From assembly GCF_004324755.1 (NCBI RefSeq), contig NZ_SDMQ01000002.1:1-64000 (forward strand): a stretch of DNA of 64,000 nt. The letters run 5' to 3'. Shown here piece after piece: positions 1 through 7,741 of this stretch. The notes under the pieces were generated by a model. It was not told the DNA's origin, did not search any database, and saw only the letters and a program-made list of their open reading frames with translations. Source of the DNA: Propioniciclava sinopodophylli (GTDB taxonomy: Bacteria > Actinomycetota > Actinomycetes > Propionibacteriales > Propionibacteriaceae). The translations under genes were made by a program, and so were the position numbers. Each line of letters opens with the position of its first letter. The first letter of the stretch is position 1.

Positions 1-74
1 CTGGCACCGGCTCGGGGCATCAACGGCGCCAACCGAGCCCAGTCCTCATCGGTCAACACCGGCATCCGACTCAC
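1..74 (-). CDS. IS5-family transposase, N-terminal fragment (continues beyond window)
   Basis: Only the first ~24 residues are present. After a GTG start the protein reads SRMPVLTDEDWARLAPLMPR. The V-L-T-D-E-x-W-x-x-L-x-P-L-x-P pattern is the hallmark start of IS5-family (DUF4096-type) DDE transposases. The GTG at 72-74 is preferred because an AGG-containing ribosome-binding site lies about five bases upstream and an in-frame stop is three codons further up; an internal ATG at 63-65 is the alternative. The catalytic DDE residues lie outside the window, so activity cannot be judged. Confidence 0.7.
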   Translation of the reverse strand, partial: MSRMPVLTDEDWARLAPLMPRAGA

Positions 75-122
75 GGGACCTCACCCTGCCCGAGAAGCCC
101 CTGCAGGGTAACGAGACACGCC
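1..122 (-). mobile_element. IS5-family insertion sequence, one end (cut by window edge)
   Basis: One terminus of an insertion sequence whose body lies left of the window. On the minus strand the element would begin at about 122 with GGGCGTGTCTCGTTA, a plausible terminal inverted repeat, and a transposase reading frame opens about 50 bases inside. The outer boundary is placed here because the next four bases are CTAG, a target type used by many IS5-family elements, and because the neighbouring prepilin-peptidase frame stops exactly in that CTAG. The other terminus and the second copy of the target duplication are outside the window, so the boundary is inferred, not proven. Confidence 0.65.
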
Positions 123-126
123 CTAG
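123..126. repeat. CTAG target site at the IS junction
   Basis: The four bases CTAG sit exactly between the presumed IS terminus and the interrupted gene. CTAG is a common duplicated target for IS5-type elements. Read on the minus strand it provides the TAG that now ends the prepilin-peptidase frame. The second copy would lie at the far end of the element, outside the window. Confidence 0.45.
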
Positions 127-500
127 GTGGCTGAGGCGCTGAGGGGGGCGGTGGTAAGCCCGATGAGGCCGGCGAGGCGGACGTCGCCGTAACCGAGACC
201 ACCCCGACCGGCCTTGTTCAGGACCCAGAACAGGCCGTAGCTGAGCGCCCAGCCGAGCGCTGCGGCCGCCGCGAGCGGCCACGCGCCGGTCAGCGCGGCG
301 GTGGCCACGACGCCGAGGACGCTGGCGACGAGGGTGAGCATGGTGGTGCGGTAGGGCAGGCGGTGCACGTCGGCGTCGACGGCAACCAGCCACGGTGCGG
401 CGATCGCGAGCGGGTACAGGTGGAGCAGGTGGACGGCTTCCCCCGTGGCGATGTAGCGCAGGGTGAGCGCCCCGAGGACGCCTGCCAGAGCGAGGGGCAC
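123..500 (-). pseudogene. Prepilin peptidase (peptidase A24 family) remnant, 3' end removed by IS
   Basis: A 125-residue membrane-protein fragment of the aspartyl prepilin-peptidase/leader-peptidase family (A24), which cleaves and methylates type IV pilin-like precursors in the inner membrane. It has about four hydrophobic segments, a first-aspartate motif VDADVHRLP near residues 40-48, and a second motif GYGDVRLAGL near 102-111. A24 proteins usually continue 40-70 residues past this second motif, but here the frame ends ten residues later, in the CTAG abutting the IS element. A GTG at 498-500 would be the nominal start but has no good ribosome-binding site. GC3-rich coding switches to another frame just upstream, suggesting the 5' part is also broken. 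Unlikely to be functional. Confidence 0.65.
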
Positions 501-619
501 CCATCGGCGGGGTCGGTGATGCCGGAGTCGGAGTTGACGTAGCCGTTCTCGCGGGCGCCGGCGGCATTGTCGTCCAGGATCGCCGCGGCGATGCCCCTGG
601 CCGCCGGGGAATACGACAA
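501..619 (-). pseudogene. Coding remnant of unknown identity upstream of the A24 fragment
   Basis: A 40-codon stretch with about 93% G/C at third positions, clearly coding-like, in a different frame from the A24 fragment it runs into near position 500. It encodes a peptide containing ARENGYVNSDSGITDPADG, which I do not recognise. It has a TTG as its only possible start, placed immediately after the rpmA terminator with no ribosome-binding site. It is best read as a gene fragment: either the 5' part of the A24 gene joined by a frameshift near 500, or a separate gene cut by an old deletion. Function unknown. Confidence 0.4.
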
Positions 620-620
620 A

Positions 621-656
621 GCACGAGGGCGGCCCCGGGTGGGGCCGCCCTCGTGC
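621..656 (-). terminator. Terminator of the rplU-rpmA operon
   Basis: A perfect 16-bp inverted repeat (GCACGAGGGCGGCCCC and its complement) with a four-base loop, starting 18 bases after the rpmA stop. On the minus strand a short TTTG run follows. It is palindromic enough to work in both directions. In many actinobacteria obgE follows rpmA directly; here this hairpin closes the operon. Confidence 0.85.
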
Positions 657-674
657 GTGTGGTGCGGGTGTGGG

Positions 675-941
675 TCAGGCGTCCTGTGCCAGCGCCAGCG
701 CCACGTTGACGACTTTGCGGCCGCGACGCTCGCCGAACTCGACGGTGCCCGCCTTGAGCGCGAACAGCGTGTCGTCCTTGCCGCGGCCGACGTTGTCGCC
801 CGGGTGGAACTTGGTGCCGCGCTGGCGGACGAGGATCTCGCCCGCGTTGACGTCCTGGCCGCCGAAGCGCTTCACGCCGAGGCGCTGCGCGTTCGAGTCA
901 CGACCGTTGCGGGAGCTCGATGCGCCCTTCTTGTGTGCCAT
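675..941 (-). CDS. rpmA: 50S ribosomal protein L27 (bL27)
   Basis: 88 residues, the normal length for bL27, a basic large-subunit protein whose N-terminus approaches the peptidyl-transferase centre. The start [20 protein letters not shown] and the G-V-K-R-F-G-G-Q and T-K-F-H-P-G-x-N-V-G motifs are diagnostic. It follows rplU by 12 bases on the same strand, the usual actinobacterial operon order, and is closed by a strong hairpin terminator. The Firmicutes-type cleaved N-terminal extension is absent. The usual next gene, obgE, is not adjacent; the downstream DNA is a damaged region ending in an insertion sequence. Confidence 0.97.
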   Translation of the reverse strand: MAHKKGASSSRNGRDSNAQRLGVKRFGGQDVNAGEILVRQRGTKFHPGDNVGRGKDDTLFALKAGTVEFGERRGRKVVNVALALAQDA

Positions 942-953
942 CTTGGTTCTCCC

Positions 954-1265
954 TCAGCTCTCGATGCCGGTGACCTTGACACGGGTGTAGCGCTGGCGGT
1001 GGCCCATGCGCTTCTTGTACCCGGTCTTGTTCTTGTACTTGAGGATGCGGATCTTGGGGCCCTTGTGCTCGGCGATGACCTCCGCCGTCACGGACACCTT
1101 GGCCAGCTTGTCCTCCTCAGTGGTGATGGCATCGCCATCGACCAGCATGAGCGGGGTGAGGTTGACGGTGGAGCCGACCTCGGCGCCGACGATCTTGTCG
1201 ACGGTGAGGAGATCACCGACAGCCACCTTGTGCTGGCGTCCGCCGCTGCGCACGATCGCGTACAC
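954..1265 (-). CDS. rplU: 50S ribosomal protein L21 (bL21)
   Basis: 103 residues beginning [18 protein letters not shown], typical of bL21, a large-subunit protein that binds 23S rRNA. The GTG at 1263-1265 is chosen because it gives the conserved Y-A-I-V-x-S-G-G-x-Q start, standard length and an AGG-containing ribosome-binding site; the frame stays open further upstream, but that extension is basic, unconserved sequence. The basic C-terminal region [19 protein letters not shown] is also characteristic. First gene of the rplU-rpmA operon; the promoter should lie in the ~140 bases upstream (1266-1406). In relatives rne sits directly upstream; here it is about 7.5 kb away. Confidence 0.96.
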   Translation of the reverse strand: MYAIVRSGGRQHKVAVGDLLTVDKIVGAEVGSTVNLTPLMLVDGDAITTEEDKLAKVSVTAEVIAEHKGPKIRILKYKNKTGYKKRMGHRQRYTRVKVTGIES

Positions 1266-1406
1266 GCCTGACCTGCTTTCCTGAATGTGTCGTCTGTGTC
1301 GAACACGGCGACGAGACGCCGCATTCACGCGGTGCCGGAGGCGCCGAATCGACGCACGCCCGCTCGGGCACCGGGGATCAAGACTACGTGCACCGGCCCG
1401 GACGGG

Positions 1407-2045
1407 TCAAACCGAGCGCCCCGCCAGCCAGTCGGCCACCGCGCCCGTGAGCACCTGCGCCGTCGGCTTCGGGAACGAGTGGGTGGCCCCGGGCATGACG
1501 ACCAGCTCGCGGGGGCCGCCCTGCGGCGTGGCGAGGGCGTCCGCCAATTCGGCCGGCGATCCGAAGGGATCGCGCGCACCGCTGATGAGCAGCACCGGGA
1601 CGCCGACCGGCGTCAACTCCCCCAGCCGGGACGCCTCGGGCCTGCCCGGCGGGTGCAGGGGGAAGGACAGGGCCAGGACGCCGGCCAGGTCGGCGTCCCA
1701 CGTGCGGCAGGCGATGCGCGCCCCGGCCGAGCGCCCGCCCGTCACCAGCGGCAGCCCTGGCCAAGCCGCGCGCACGGCGTCCACCCCGGCCGACCAGGCG
1801 GGGTCGGACGCCGGGGGCCGCGGCCCCACCTTCCGGCCGGCCACACGCCACGGCAGCTCATACCGGACGACGGCCCACCCGAGCCCGGGAAGCGCGCAGG
1901 CCAGGGCGTCCAGGTCGACGGTGCGGACCTGGCCCGAGTGTCCGCCCCCGAGCAGCAGGACGCCGCGGGGCTCGGCCGGGGCGTCCACGTGGAGGCGGCC
2001 GGGCCCGTCCGGGGTTGCCAGGTCGAGGAGGGCGGTCGGCGTCAT
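1407..2045 (-). CDS. Alpha/beta-hydrolase, dienelactone hydrolase / KANSL3-Tex30-like
   Basis: A 212-residue single-domain alpha/beta-hydrolase. Visible elements are the first beta strand and oxyanion region (GVLLLGGGHSG), the nucleophile elbow GGRSAGARIA near residue 116-125 (G-x-S-x-G), an acid in SGARDPFG, and the catalytic histidine in PGATHSF. This set matches the small KANSL3/Tex30-type hydrolases, whose substrates are mostly unknown. The ATG at 2043-2045 is chosen because the sequence before it is unconserved. It is divergent from the transglutaminase-like gene, with only 41 bases between starts, so the promoters overlap. Specific reaction unknown. Confidence 0.8.
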   Translation of the reverse strand: MTPTALLDLATPDGPGRLHVDAPAEPRGVLLLGGGHSGQVRTVDLDALACALPGLGWAVVRYELPWRVAGRKVGPRPPASDPAWSAGVDAVRAAWPGLPLVTGGRSAGARIACRTWDADLAGVLALSFPLHPPGRPEASRLGELTPVGVPVLLISGARDPFGSPAELADALATPQGGPRELVVMPGATHSFPKPTAQVLTGAVADWLAGRSV

Positions 2046-2086
2046 GCGCTGTATCCTCTCACCGCGCAAACAAGAACCGGAGCAGC

Positions 2087-2923
2087 ATGGACACCCGCAC
2101 ACTGGCCCTCGGGGCCCGCTTCACCCACGTGGCCCAGTGGCCCACCTCGAGCTTCACCCTCGTCGAGGCCCCCGATCAGGAGGGCGTGGTGCTGGCCGAT
2201 CGCCGTTGGTCCACCAGCGACGACGCGATGGAGCTGCGGCCCTGGACCGACCTGTACGGCAACCGCGGCCAGAAGCTGACCCTCCCCGCGGGCGAGTCGG
2301 TGTTCGAGTGGTCGGCGACGGCGACCGTCCCCGACAACGTCGACGAGCAGGACCCGGCGGCCGAACAACTCGCACCCGAGGACCTCCCCGACGACGTCCT
2401 CACCTACCTGTGGCCCTCGCGCTACTGCCAGTCGGACGTGCTGAGCTCGGACGCGTGGCGCCTGTTCGGCGCCGGGCCGCGCACCCTGCAGCGGGCCCTC
2501 GACGTGTCCGACTGGGTGCACTCCCACGTCCAGTACCGCACCGGCAGCACGATGTCGTGGTGGTCGGCGGTCGACACCTTCAACAACGGCTACGGCATCT
2601 GCCGGGACATCTCCCACACCTTCGTCGCCCTCTGCCGGGCCCTCAACATCCCCGCGCGCTACGTGTCGGGGTACCTGCCCGACATGGACGTGACCGAGGT
2701 GGACCCCGCCGAGATGGACTTCCACGCGTGGTCGGAGGTCTTCTACGGCGACCGTTGGTGGACGATCGACGCCCGCCACAATGTGCCGCGCAAGGGGCAC
2801 GTCACGATCGCCCACGGGCGGGACGCCGCGGACGTACCGCTGGTGACCAACTTCGGCAACCCGTGGCTCAAGCGGATGATCGTCACCTGCCACGAGGTGG
2901 ATGCGGCCGGCAACGCGGCCTGA
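2087..2923 (+). CDS. Transglutaminase-like cysteine protease family protein
   Basis: 278 residues. The N-terminal ~140 residues resemble the bacterial transglutaminase N-domain (beta-rich, 'TRTLALGARFTHVAQWPTS'), followed by a papain-like transglutaminase core. The triad is visible: Cys about 172 in GYGICRDISH, His in MDFHAWSEV and Asp in WWTIDARHN. Such proteins act as proteases or amidases on peptides, often beside circularly permuted ATP-grasp proteins, but no such partner is adjacent here. No signal peptide is visible, so it is probably cytosolic. A GGAG ribosome-binding site lies four bases before the ATG. It is 36 bases upstream of the histidine-kinase gene and may be co-transcribed with it. 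Confidence 0.88.
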   Translation: MDTRTLALGARFTHVAQWPTSSFTLVEAPDQEGVVLADRRWSTSDDAMELRPWTDLYGNRGQKLTLPAGESVFEWSATATVPDNVDEQDPAAEQLAPEDLPDDVLTYLWPSRYCQSDVLSSDAWRLFGAGPRTLQRALDVSDWVHSHVQYRTGSTMSWWSAVDTFNNGYGICRDISHTFVALCRALNIPARYVSGYLPDMDVTEVDPAEMDFHAWSEVFYGDRWWTIDARHNVPRKGHVTIAHGRDAADVPLVTNFGNPWLKRMIVTCHEVDAAGNAA

Positions 2924-2959
2924 CCCGCCCCTGACGGCCGCCTATGGCACGATGAATCC

Positions 2960-4417
2960 ATGCCCCCCGACGCCAGCCCACCCGCCCGGCCGGGTAGGGG
3001 CAGCATCCGCTGGCGGCTGATCGGGGGCCTGTTCCTCATCCTCCTGGGCACCCTCGGCTTCGTCGGGGGTGGCCTGTACGCGGTCGTGCGCGGCCAGATC
3101 GACGAGCGCGTGCGGGCCGAGCAGGAGCTGATCGCCAGCCAGTTCGAGATCCTGGCCACCCAGGGGGTCAACCCCGACACCGGGCAGCCCTTCACCGATC
3201 CGGAGCCCCTCCTGGAGGTCATGCTCGAGCGCGCGGCCCTCCCCCCGTCCGCGGGCATCCTGGGCATCGTCGGCGACGGCGTCCGTTGGGAGGCCCCGAC
3301 CGGCGTGCGGCTGCGCCTGGAGGACGACCCGCAGTTGGAGGAGCACCTGGTCAGCCTGGCCGGCGGCGCCGACGTCGTCACCGGGGGGCTGCGGACCGAG
3401 CAGCGCGAGTACCGCTACATGGTGGCCCCGGTCCGGTTCGCGGGCAGCCCGCAGACGGGCGCGCTGGCGTACGCCACCGACATGGACGCCGAGCGCGCGA
3501 CGCTGCACCAGATGATCGTCGACTACCTGTGGGTGGCCCTGGCCAGCCTGGTGCTGACCTCGGTCGTGGTCGCCGCCTGGGTGCGGCGCCTGCTGCGGCC
3601 CATCGCCCTGCTGCGCGAGACGGCGACCGCCATCTCCGAGCATGACCTCTCCGATCGCGTGCCCGTGCGGGGCAACGACGAGCTGGCCGCCCTCACCACG
3701 ACCGTCAACCAGATGCTCGACCGCATCGAGACCGGCGTGAGCCAGCAGCGGGCCCTGCTGGACGATGTCGGCCACGAGCTGCGCACCCCGATCACGGTCG
3801 TCCGGGGCCACCTCGAGCTCATGGACACCGACGACCCCGAGGACGTCCGGAACACCCGCGCCATCGCCATCGACGAGCTGGACCGGATGGGCGGCCTCAT
3901 CAGCGACCTGCTCGTGCTCGCCAAAGCGCACCAGCCCGACTTCCTGAGCAGGCGGCCCACCGAGCTGGCCGAGCTGACCGACTCCGTCCTCACCAAGGCC
4001 AGGGCCCTGGGCGAGCGCACGTGGGTGATGTCGCGCGTGGCGGACGAGGTCGCCGACATCGACCCCGACCGGATCACCCAGGCGTGGCTCCAGCTCGCCG
4101 CCAACGCGGTGAAGTACTCCGAGCCCGAGACCCCGATCCAGATCGGCAGCCGCGCCTCGATGGGCGAGGCCTACCTCTGGGTCGCCGACCGCGGCATCGG
4201 GATCCCGGCCGACGAGCTCGAGGTCGTCCGGGGCCGGTTCGGCCGCGCCAAGGGCGTCCGGGGGCGGTTCGAGGGGTCCGGCCTGGGCCTCAGCATCGTG
4301 GACTCCATCGCGGCGGCCCACGGCGGCCACCTCGACATCGTGTCCGAGCCGGGCGTCGGCTCGACCTTCACCATCGTCATCCCCCTGCACCCCAGCCACC
4401 CCCGAGGAGAGTCATGA
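2960..4417 (+). CDS. Sensor histidine kinase (HAMP, HisKA, HATPase_c)
   Basis: 485 residues, membrane-bound sensor of a two-component system. In order: membrane segment about 20-43; extracellular domain about 45-180; second membrane segment about 185-208; HAMP to ~260; phosphoacceptor His272 in DDVGHELRTPITV; N box (LAANAVKYS), G1 box (VADRGIGIP) and G2 box (GSGLGLSIV). The extracellular signal is unknown. Its stop overlaps the start of the response-regulator gene (ATGA), indicating translational coupling. The architecture resembles actinobacterial OmpR-type kinases such as TrcS/TcrY. The neighbouring poly-aspartate membrane protein is a possible target or accessory, by position only. Confidence 0.95.
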   Translation: MPPDASPPARPGRGSIRWRLIGGLFLILLGTLGFVGGGLYAVVRGQIDERVRAEQELIASQFEILATQGVNPDTGQPFTDPEPLLEVMLERAALPPSAGILGIVGDGVRWEAPTGVRLRLEDDPQLEEHLVSLAGGADVVTGGLRTEQREYRYMVAPVRFAGSPQTGALAYATDMDAERATLHQMIVDYLWVALASLVLTSVVVAAWVRRLLRPIALLRETATAISEHDLSDRVPVRGNDELAALTTTVNQMLDRIETGVSQQRALLDDVGHELRTPITVVRGHLELMDTDDPEDVRNTRAIAIDELDRMGGLISDLLVLAKAHQPDFLSRRPTELAELTDSVLTKARALGERTWVMSRVADEVADIDPDRITQAWLQLAANAVKYSEPETPIQIGSRASMGEAYLWVADRGIGIPADELEVVRGRFGRAKGVRGRFEGSGLGLSIVDSIAAAHGGHLDIVSEPGVGSTFTIVIPLHPSHPRGES

Positions 4418-5082
4418 GCACCATCCTGATCATCGAGGACGAGGCGCGCATCGCCGACTTCGTGGCCAAGGGCCTGAAGGCCGCGGGCTTCACCACCCAC
4501 GCCACGGCGTCCGGGCTGGAGGGCGTCGCGCTGGCGACGCACGGCAATTTCGACCTCGTCATCCTCGACGTGGGGCTGCCCGACCTCGACGGCTTCCAGG
4601 TGCTGGAGCAGCTCCGCGGCCAGGGCGTCCGGGTGCCGGTGATCATGCTGACGGCCCGCTCGTCGGTGACCGACACGGTGGCCGGCCTGCAGGGCGGTGC
4701 GGACGACTACATGGCCAAGCCGTTCAGCTTCGAGGAGCTGCTGGCGCGCGTGCAGCTGCGCCTGCGGGCCGACCAGCCCGCCGGGGCCACCGACCCCGGC
4801 GCGGTGCTCAAGCACGACGGCCTGACCCTCGACCTGCGGACGCGCCGGGCGGAGGTCGACGGGAAGTCGATCGACCTGTCCGCACGGGAGTTCACCCTCG
4901 CCGAGACGTTCCTGCGCAACCCGGGGCAGGTGCTGAGCCGCGAGCAGCTGCTCTCCAACGTGTGGGGGTACGACTTCGAGCCCGGCTCGAACGTCGTGGA
5001 CGTGTACGTGCGCTACCTCCGCCGCAAGCTCGGCGCGGAGCGCTTCGAGACGGTGCGCGGCATGGGTTACCGGCTCGTCTGA
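4414..5082 (+). CDS. OmpR/PhoB-family response regulator
   Basis: 222 residues: receiver domain 1-118 with acidic pocket E8/D9, phosphoacceptor Asp52 in LVILDVGLPD and conserved Lys in YMAKPFSF, then a winged-helix DNA-binding domain (about 125-222) with LSAREFTLAETFLRNPGQVLSREQLL and VDVYVRYLRRKLG. The ATG overlaps the kinase stop by four bases, so the pair is one unit. The reading frame stays open far upstream within the kinase gene, but the conserved start STILIIEDEARIADF fixes this ATG. Partner of the preceding kinase; its regulon cannot be read from the sequence. Confidence 0.95.
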   Translation: MSTILIIEDEARIADFVAKGLKAAGFTTHATASGLEGVALATHGNFDLVILDVGLPDLDGFQVLEQLRGQGVRVPVIMLTARSSVTDTVAGLQGGADDYMAKPFSFEELLARVQLRLRADQPAGATDPGAVLKHDGLTLDLRTRRAEVDGKSIDLSAREFTLAETFLRNPGQVLSREQLLSNVWGYDFEPGSNVVDVYVRYLRRKLGAERFETVRGMGYRLV

Positions 5083-5094
5083 GCCGGGACGCTG

Positions 5095-5532
5095 TCAGTC
5101 GTCGTACTCGTCGTCGTCATCGTCGTCCCATTCGTCATCGTCGTCGTCATCGTCGTCGGCACGGTAGACGGGCTTGGGGGCGGCCTTCTTCGGGCCGGCC
5201 TTGACCTGCTGCGCGGAGCGCTGGGCAGCCGCGGCGGCGGCCTCGGCGGCCAGGCGCTCGGCCTCGGCGCGCTCGGCGGCGGCCTGGTCGAGTGCGGCCG
5301 ACCACGAGCCGTCGGCCGGCAGGAGGTAGCCCTCGGCGCCGGGGGCGTCGGCCTGCTCCTGCGGGGCGTCGGCGTCCGCCGAGCCGTTCGTCACGGCGCC
5401 GCCACCGACGACGATGGAAGGGCGCACGCTGCGCTGCTTCTCCGGGCCGCCCATCATGCCCATCACGGCCCCCATCCCGGCGCTGCCGGCCAGGATCATG
5501 GCCACCACCAGTCCCGTGAGCTTCTTCCCCAT
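5095..5532 (-). CDS. Small membrane-anchored protein with Ala/Glu-rich stalk and poly-aspartate tail
   Basis: 145 residues, not recognised as a known family. Residues 1-25 (MGKKLTGLVVAMILAGSAGMGAV) form a signal-anchor or signal peptide. An Asp/Gly/Ser linker follows, then an Ala/Glu/Arg segment (about 70-110) likely to form a helix or coiled coil, a basic patch (KAGPKKAAPKP), and a C-terminal tail in which 19 of the last ~22 residues are Asp, Glu or Tyr/Trp, including an unbroken run of eight Asp. An AGGGGGGA ribosome-binding site six bases before the ATG fixes the start. It lies convergent to the two-component system, 12 bases from its stop. The exported acidic tail suggests cation binding or electrostatic attachment, but this is inference. 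Confidence 0.72.
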   Translation of the reverse strand: MGKKLTGLVVAMILAGSAGMGAVMGMMGGPEKQRSVRPSIVVGGGAVTNGSADADAPQEQADAPGAEGYLLPADGSWSAALDQAAAERAEAERLAAEAAAAAAQRSAQQVKAGPKKAAPKPVYRADDDDDDDDEWDDDDDDEYDD

Positions 5533-5626
5533 CAAGAGTCCCCCCTGTCTTCGCCCTCCAGTGAACACGGTGCGCATGAGGCGTCCTTGAGGTCTGGATG
5601 AGAGAGTCCTCATCCGCCGCCACGAC

Positions 5627-6418
5627 TCAGGCGAACGGCCACCCCACGACCATGCCGACCGGGCGGCCCTCCTCGCGGAAGTGCTCGGTGCCCATCATCG
5701 CGGCGAAGGCCTGCTCGGGCATCTGGAGCATCCCCGCGGCGTCCGGCTGGGAGGCGTGCGCGGCCAGCGCCCGGCGCTTGTGGTCCAGCCACGGCATCAC
5801 GTCGACCGCCCAGTGGATGTCGGCCTCCGGCGTCCCGAGGGGGTTGCCGTCGTCGAGGGGTCCGTCGACGTCCCAGGCATGCTCCGCCGGGAGCTGCCCG
5901 GCCTCGACGGCCGCGGAGAAGAGCCGGCGCATGGCGTCCCGGTTCATCGTCACCTCGAGGTAGCGTGGGCGGCGGGCGGCGAGCTCGACGGCGCGGGCCG
6001 TCACCCGGTGCACCTGCACGTGGTCGGGGTGCCCGTAGCCGCCGTGCCAGTCGTAGCCGACCACCACCTCGGCGTCCTCCTCGTCGAGGACGGCGGCGAC
6101 CTGGGCTGCGGCCTCCTCCACGTCGGCGCGCATGAACGCGAGCTCGGCCGCGTTGGTGTCCCAGCCCGTCATCCCGGAGTCGCGGTAGTCGAGCCACACG
6201 AGGCGCTGCGCACCCGTCACGGCGGCGGACGCCTCGGCCTCGGTCCGGCGGAGCTCGGCGAGGTCGCCCTCGTGGCCGTCAGGGATGGTGCCGTGGTCGC
6301 CACCGGTGGCGTAGACGACCACCACGCGGTGGCCCTCGGCTGCGAGGCGGGTCATCGAACCGGAGGTCTGGCTGGCCTCGTCGTCGGGGTGCGCATGCAT
6401 GAACACGATGGTGGACAC
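5627..6418 (-). CDS. LmbE-family (PIG-L) deacetylase, mycothiol S-conjugate amidase-like
   Basis: 263 residues of the zinc-dependent LmbE/PIG-L family. The family signature HAHPDDEAS near the N-terminus and HGGYGHPDHVQVHR at about residue 130 carry the metal-binding Asp and His residues. In actinobacteria this family includes MshB (mycothiol synthesis) and Mca (mycothiol S-conjugate amidase); the 'ATGGDHG' and 'LDYRDSGMTGW' segments fit that group, but Mca and MshB cannot be told apart safely. The GTG at 6416-6418 gives the usual S-T-I-V-F-x-H-A-H-P-D-D-E start, although no clear ribosome-binding site is present. Divergent from the DUF445 gene. Confidence 0.85.
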   Translation of the reverse strand: MSTIVFMHAHPDDEASQTSGSMTRLAAEGHRVVVVYATGGDHGTIPDGHEGDLAELRRTEAEASAAVTGAQRLVWLDYRDSGMTGWDTNAAELAFMRADVEEAAAQVAAVLDEEDAEVVVGYDWHGGYGHPDHVQVHRVTARAVELAARRPRYLEVTMNRDAMRRLFSAAVEAGQLPAEHAWDVDGPLDDGNPLGTPEADIHWAVDVMPWLDHKRRALAAHASQPDAAGMLQMPEQAFAAMMGTEHFREEGRPVGMVVGWPFA

Positions 6419-6473
6419 GAGCACACAGGATAGGCCGTTGTGGGCGACGTGGAATGCTGGGTGGGTGCAGCTG

Positions 6474-7721
6474 ATGTCGATGTCCGCCGGGGACGAGGAG
6501 CGCCTGAGGCGCCTTCGTCGCATGAAGGCGATCGCTCTGTCCCTGCTCGTGTTCGCCGCCGTGGTCTATTTGGCCACCCTGCGCCTGGACCACTCGGGCG
6601 TGTGGGGCTACGTGAACACGATGTCCGAGGCGGCCATGGTGGGCGCGCTGGCCGACTGGTTCGCGGTCACCGCCCTGTTCCGGCACCCGCTGGGCATCCC
6701 CATCCCCCACACGGCGATCATCCCCCGCAAGAAGGACGAGCTCGCCGGCTCCCTGCAGTCGTTCTTCGCCAGCAACTTCCTCACCGAGGAGGTCGTCCGC
6801 GAGCGCATCTCCGACGCCGGCCTCTCCCGCCGCTTGGGCGGCTGGCTGCGCGAGGAGGCGCACGCCCGCCGGATCGTCGCCGAGGGCGTCCGGGTGGCGC
6901 GGGCGCTGCTGGGCCGGATCAAGGACGACGACGTGCGGGCGCTGGCCGTGGACGTGGTGCTCCCCCGCCTCGACCGCGAGCCCATCTCCCAGATCACGGG
7001 CGCCCTGCTGGACGGCATCGTCTCCGACAAGGCCCACAAGGGGTTCGTGGACCTCGTGCTGCGCGAACTGCACACCTGGCTGACGAAGAACCCCAAGGCC
7101 TTCGTCGCGATCCTGCACGACCGCGCGCCGAAGTGGTCGCCCCAGTTCGTGAACCAGCGCGTCGTCTCGGCCCTGTACTGGCAGGCGCTGGACTGGGTCG
7201 CGGCCGTGCGCGACGACCCCGACCACACCGCCCGCAAGGGGCTGGACGACCTTCTCCTGCGCATCGCCGGCGATCTCCAGGCCGACGAGCAGGTGCGGGC
7301 CCGGTTCGAGGCCCTGAAGACCCGCCTGCTCACCCATCCGCAGATCGGCCACACGGTCGTGTCGCTGTGGGCCTCGGTGCGGGCCAGCCTCGAGTCCGCG
7401 CTCGATGAGGAGGACTCCGGCCTGCGCGAGCGCGCGATCCGCGGCGTGCAGGAGCTGGGCGATGCCCTCCTGACGGATGCAGCGATCGTCGAGCGCGTCG
7501 ACTCCACGGCCTCGGACGCCGCCGCCTGGGCGGTCACCACCTACGGCCACGAACTCAGCTCGGTCATCAGCCACACCATCCAGCGCTGGGACGGCCGGGA
7601 CGCCTCCAAGCGCATCGAGCTCTACGTGGGCCGCGACCTCCAGTTCATCCGCATCAACGGCACCGTCGTCGGTGCGCTGGCCGGCCTGGTGATCCACGCC
7701 GTCAGCCAGCTGGTGCTCTGA
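6474..7721 (+). CDS. DUF445 family membrane protein
   Basis: 415 residues. An N-terminal basic helix is followed by a membrane segment (about 18-38), the family-defining SEAAMVGALADWFAVTALFRHPLG and HTAIIPRKKDELAGSLQSFFASNFL, a long helical cytoplasmic region, and a C-terminal membrane segment (INGTVVGALAGLVIHA). DUF445 proteins (YjiN-like) have no established biochemical function. The start is uncertain: ATG 6474 is chosen, with ATG 6480 and an upstream GTG as alternatives, because no strong ribosome-binding site separates them. Divergent promoter region shared with the LmbE-type gene. Confidence 0.87.
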   Translation: MSMSAGDEERLRRLRRMKAIALSLLVFAAVVYLATLRLDHSGVWGYVNTMSEAAMVGALADWFAVTALFRHPLGIPIPHTAIIPRKKDELAGSLQSFFASNFLTEEVVRERISDAGLSRRLGGWLREEAHARRIVAEGVRVARALLGRIKDDDVRALAVDVVLPRLDREPISQITGALLDGIVSDKAHKGFVDLVLRELHTWLTKNPKAFVAILHDRAPKWSPQFVNQRVVSALYWQALDWVAAVRDDPDHTARKGLDDLLLRIAGDLQADEQVRARFEALKTRLLTHPQIGHTVVSLWASVRASLESALDEEDSGLRERAIRGVQELGDALLTDAAIVERVDSTASDAAAWAVTTYGHELSSVISHTIQRWDGRDASKRIELYVGRDLQFIRINGTVVGALAGLVIHAVSQLVL

Positions 7722-7741
7722 CCTGCCGCGTGGCCTGAGCC

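Noticed and set aside
1285-2934. Long plus-strand frame of 549 codons over the alpha/beta-hydrolase and transglutaminase genes
   Set aside because: Composition is Arg/Pro/Gly-rich without domains, and it covers two well-supported genes in other frames.
2942-4399. Long minus-strand frame of 485 codons opposite the histidine kinase
   Set aside because: Antisense shadow in high-GC DNA; no motifs, while the kinase shows every expected box.
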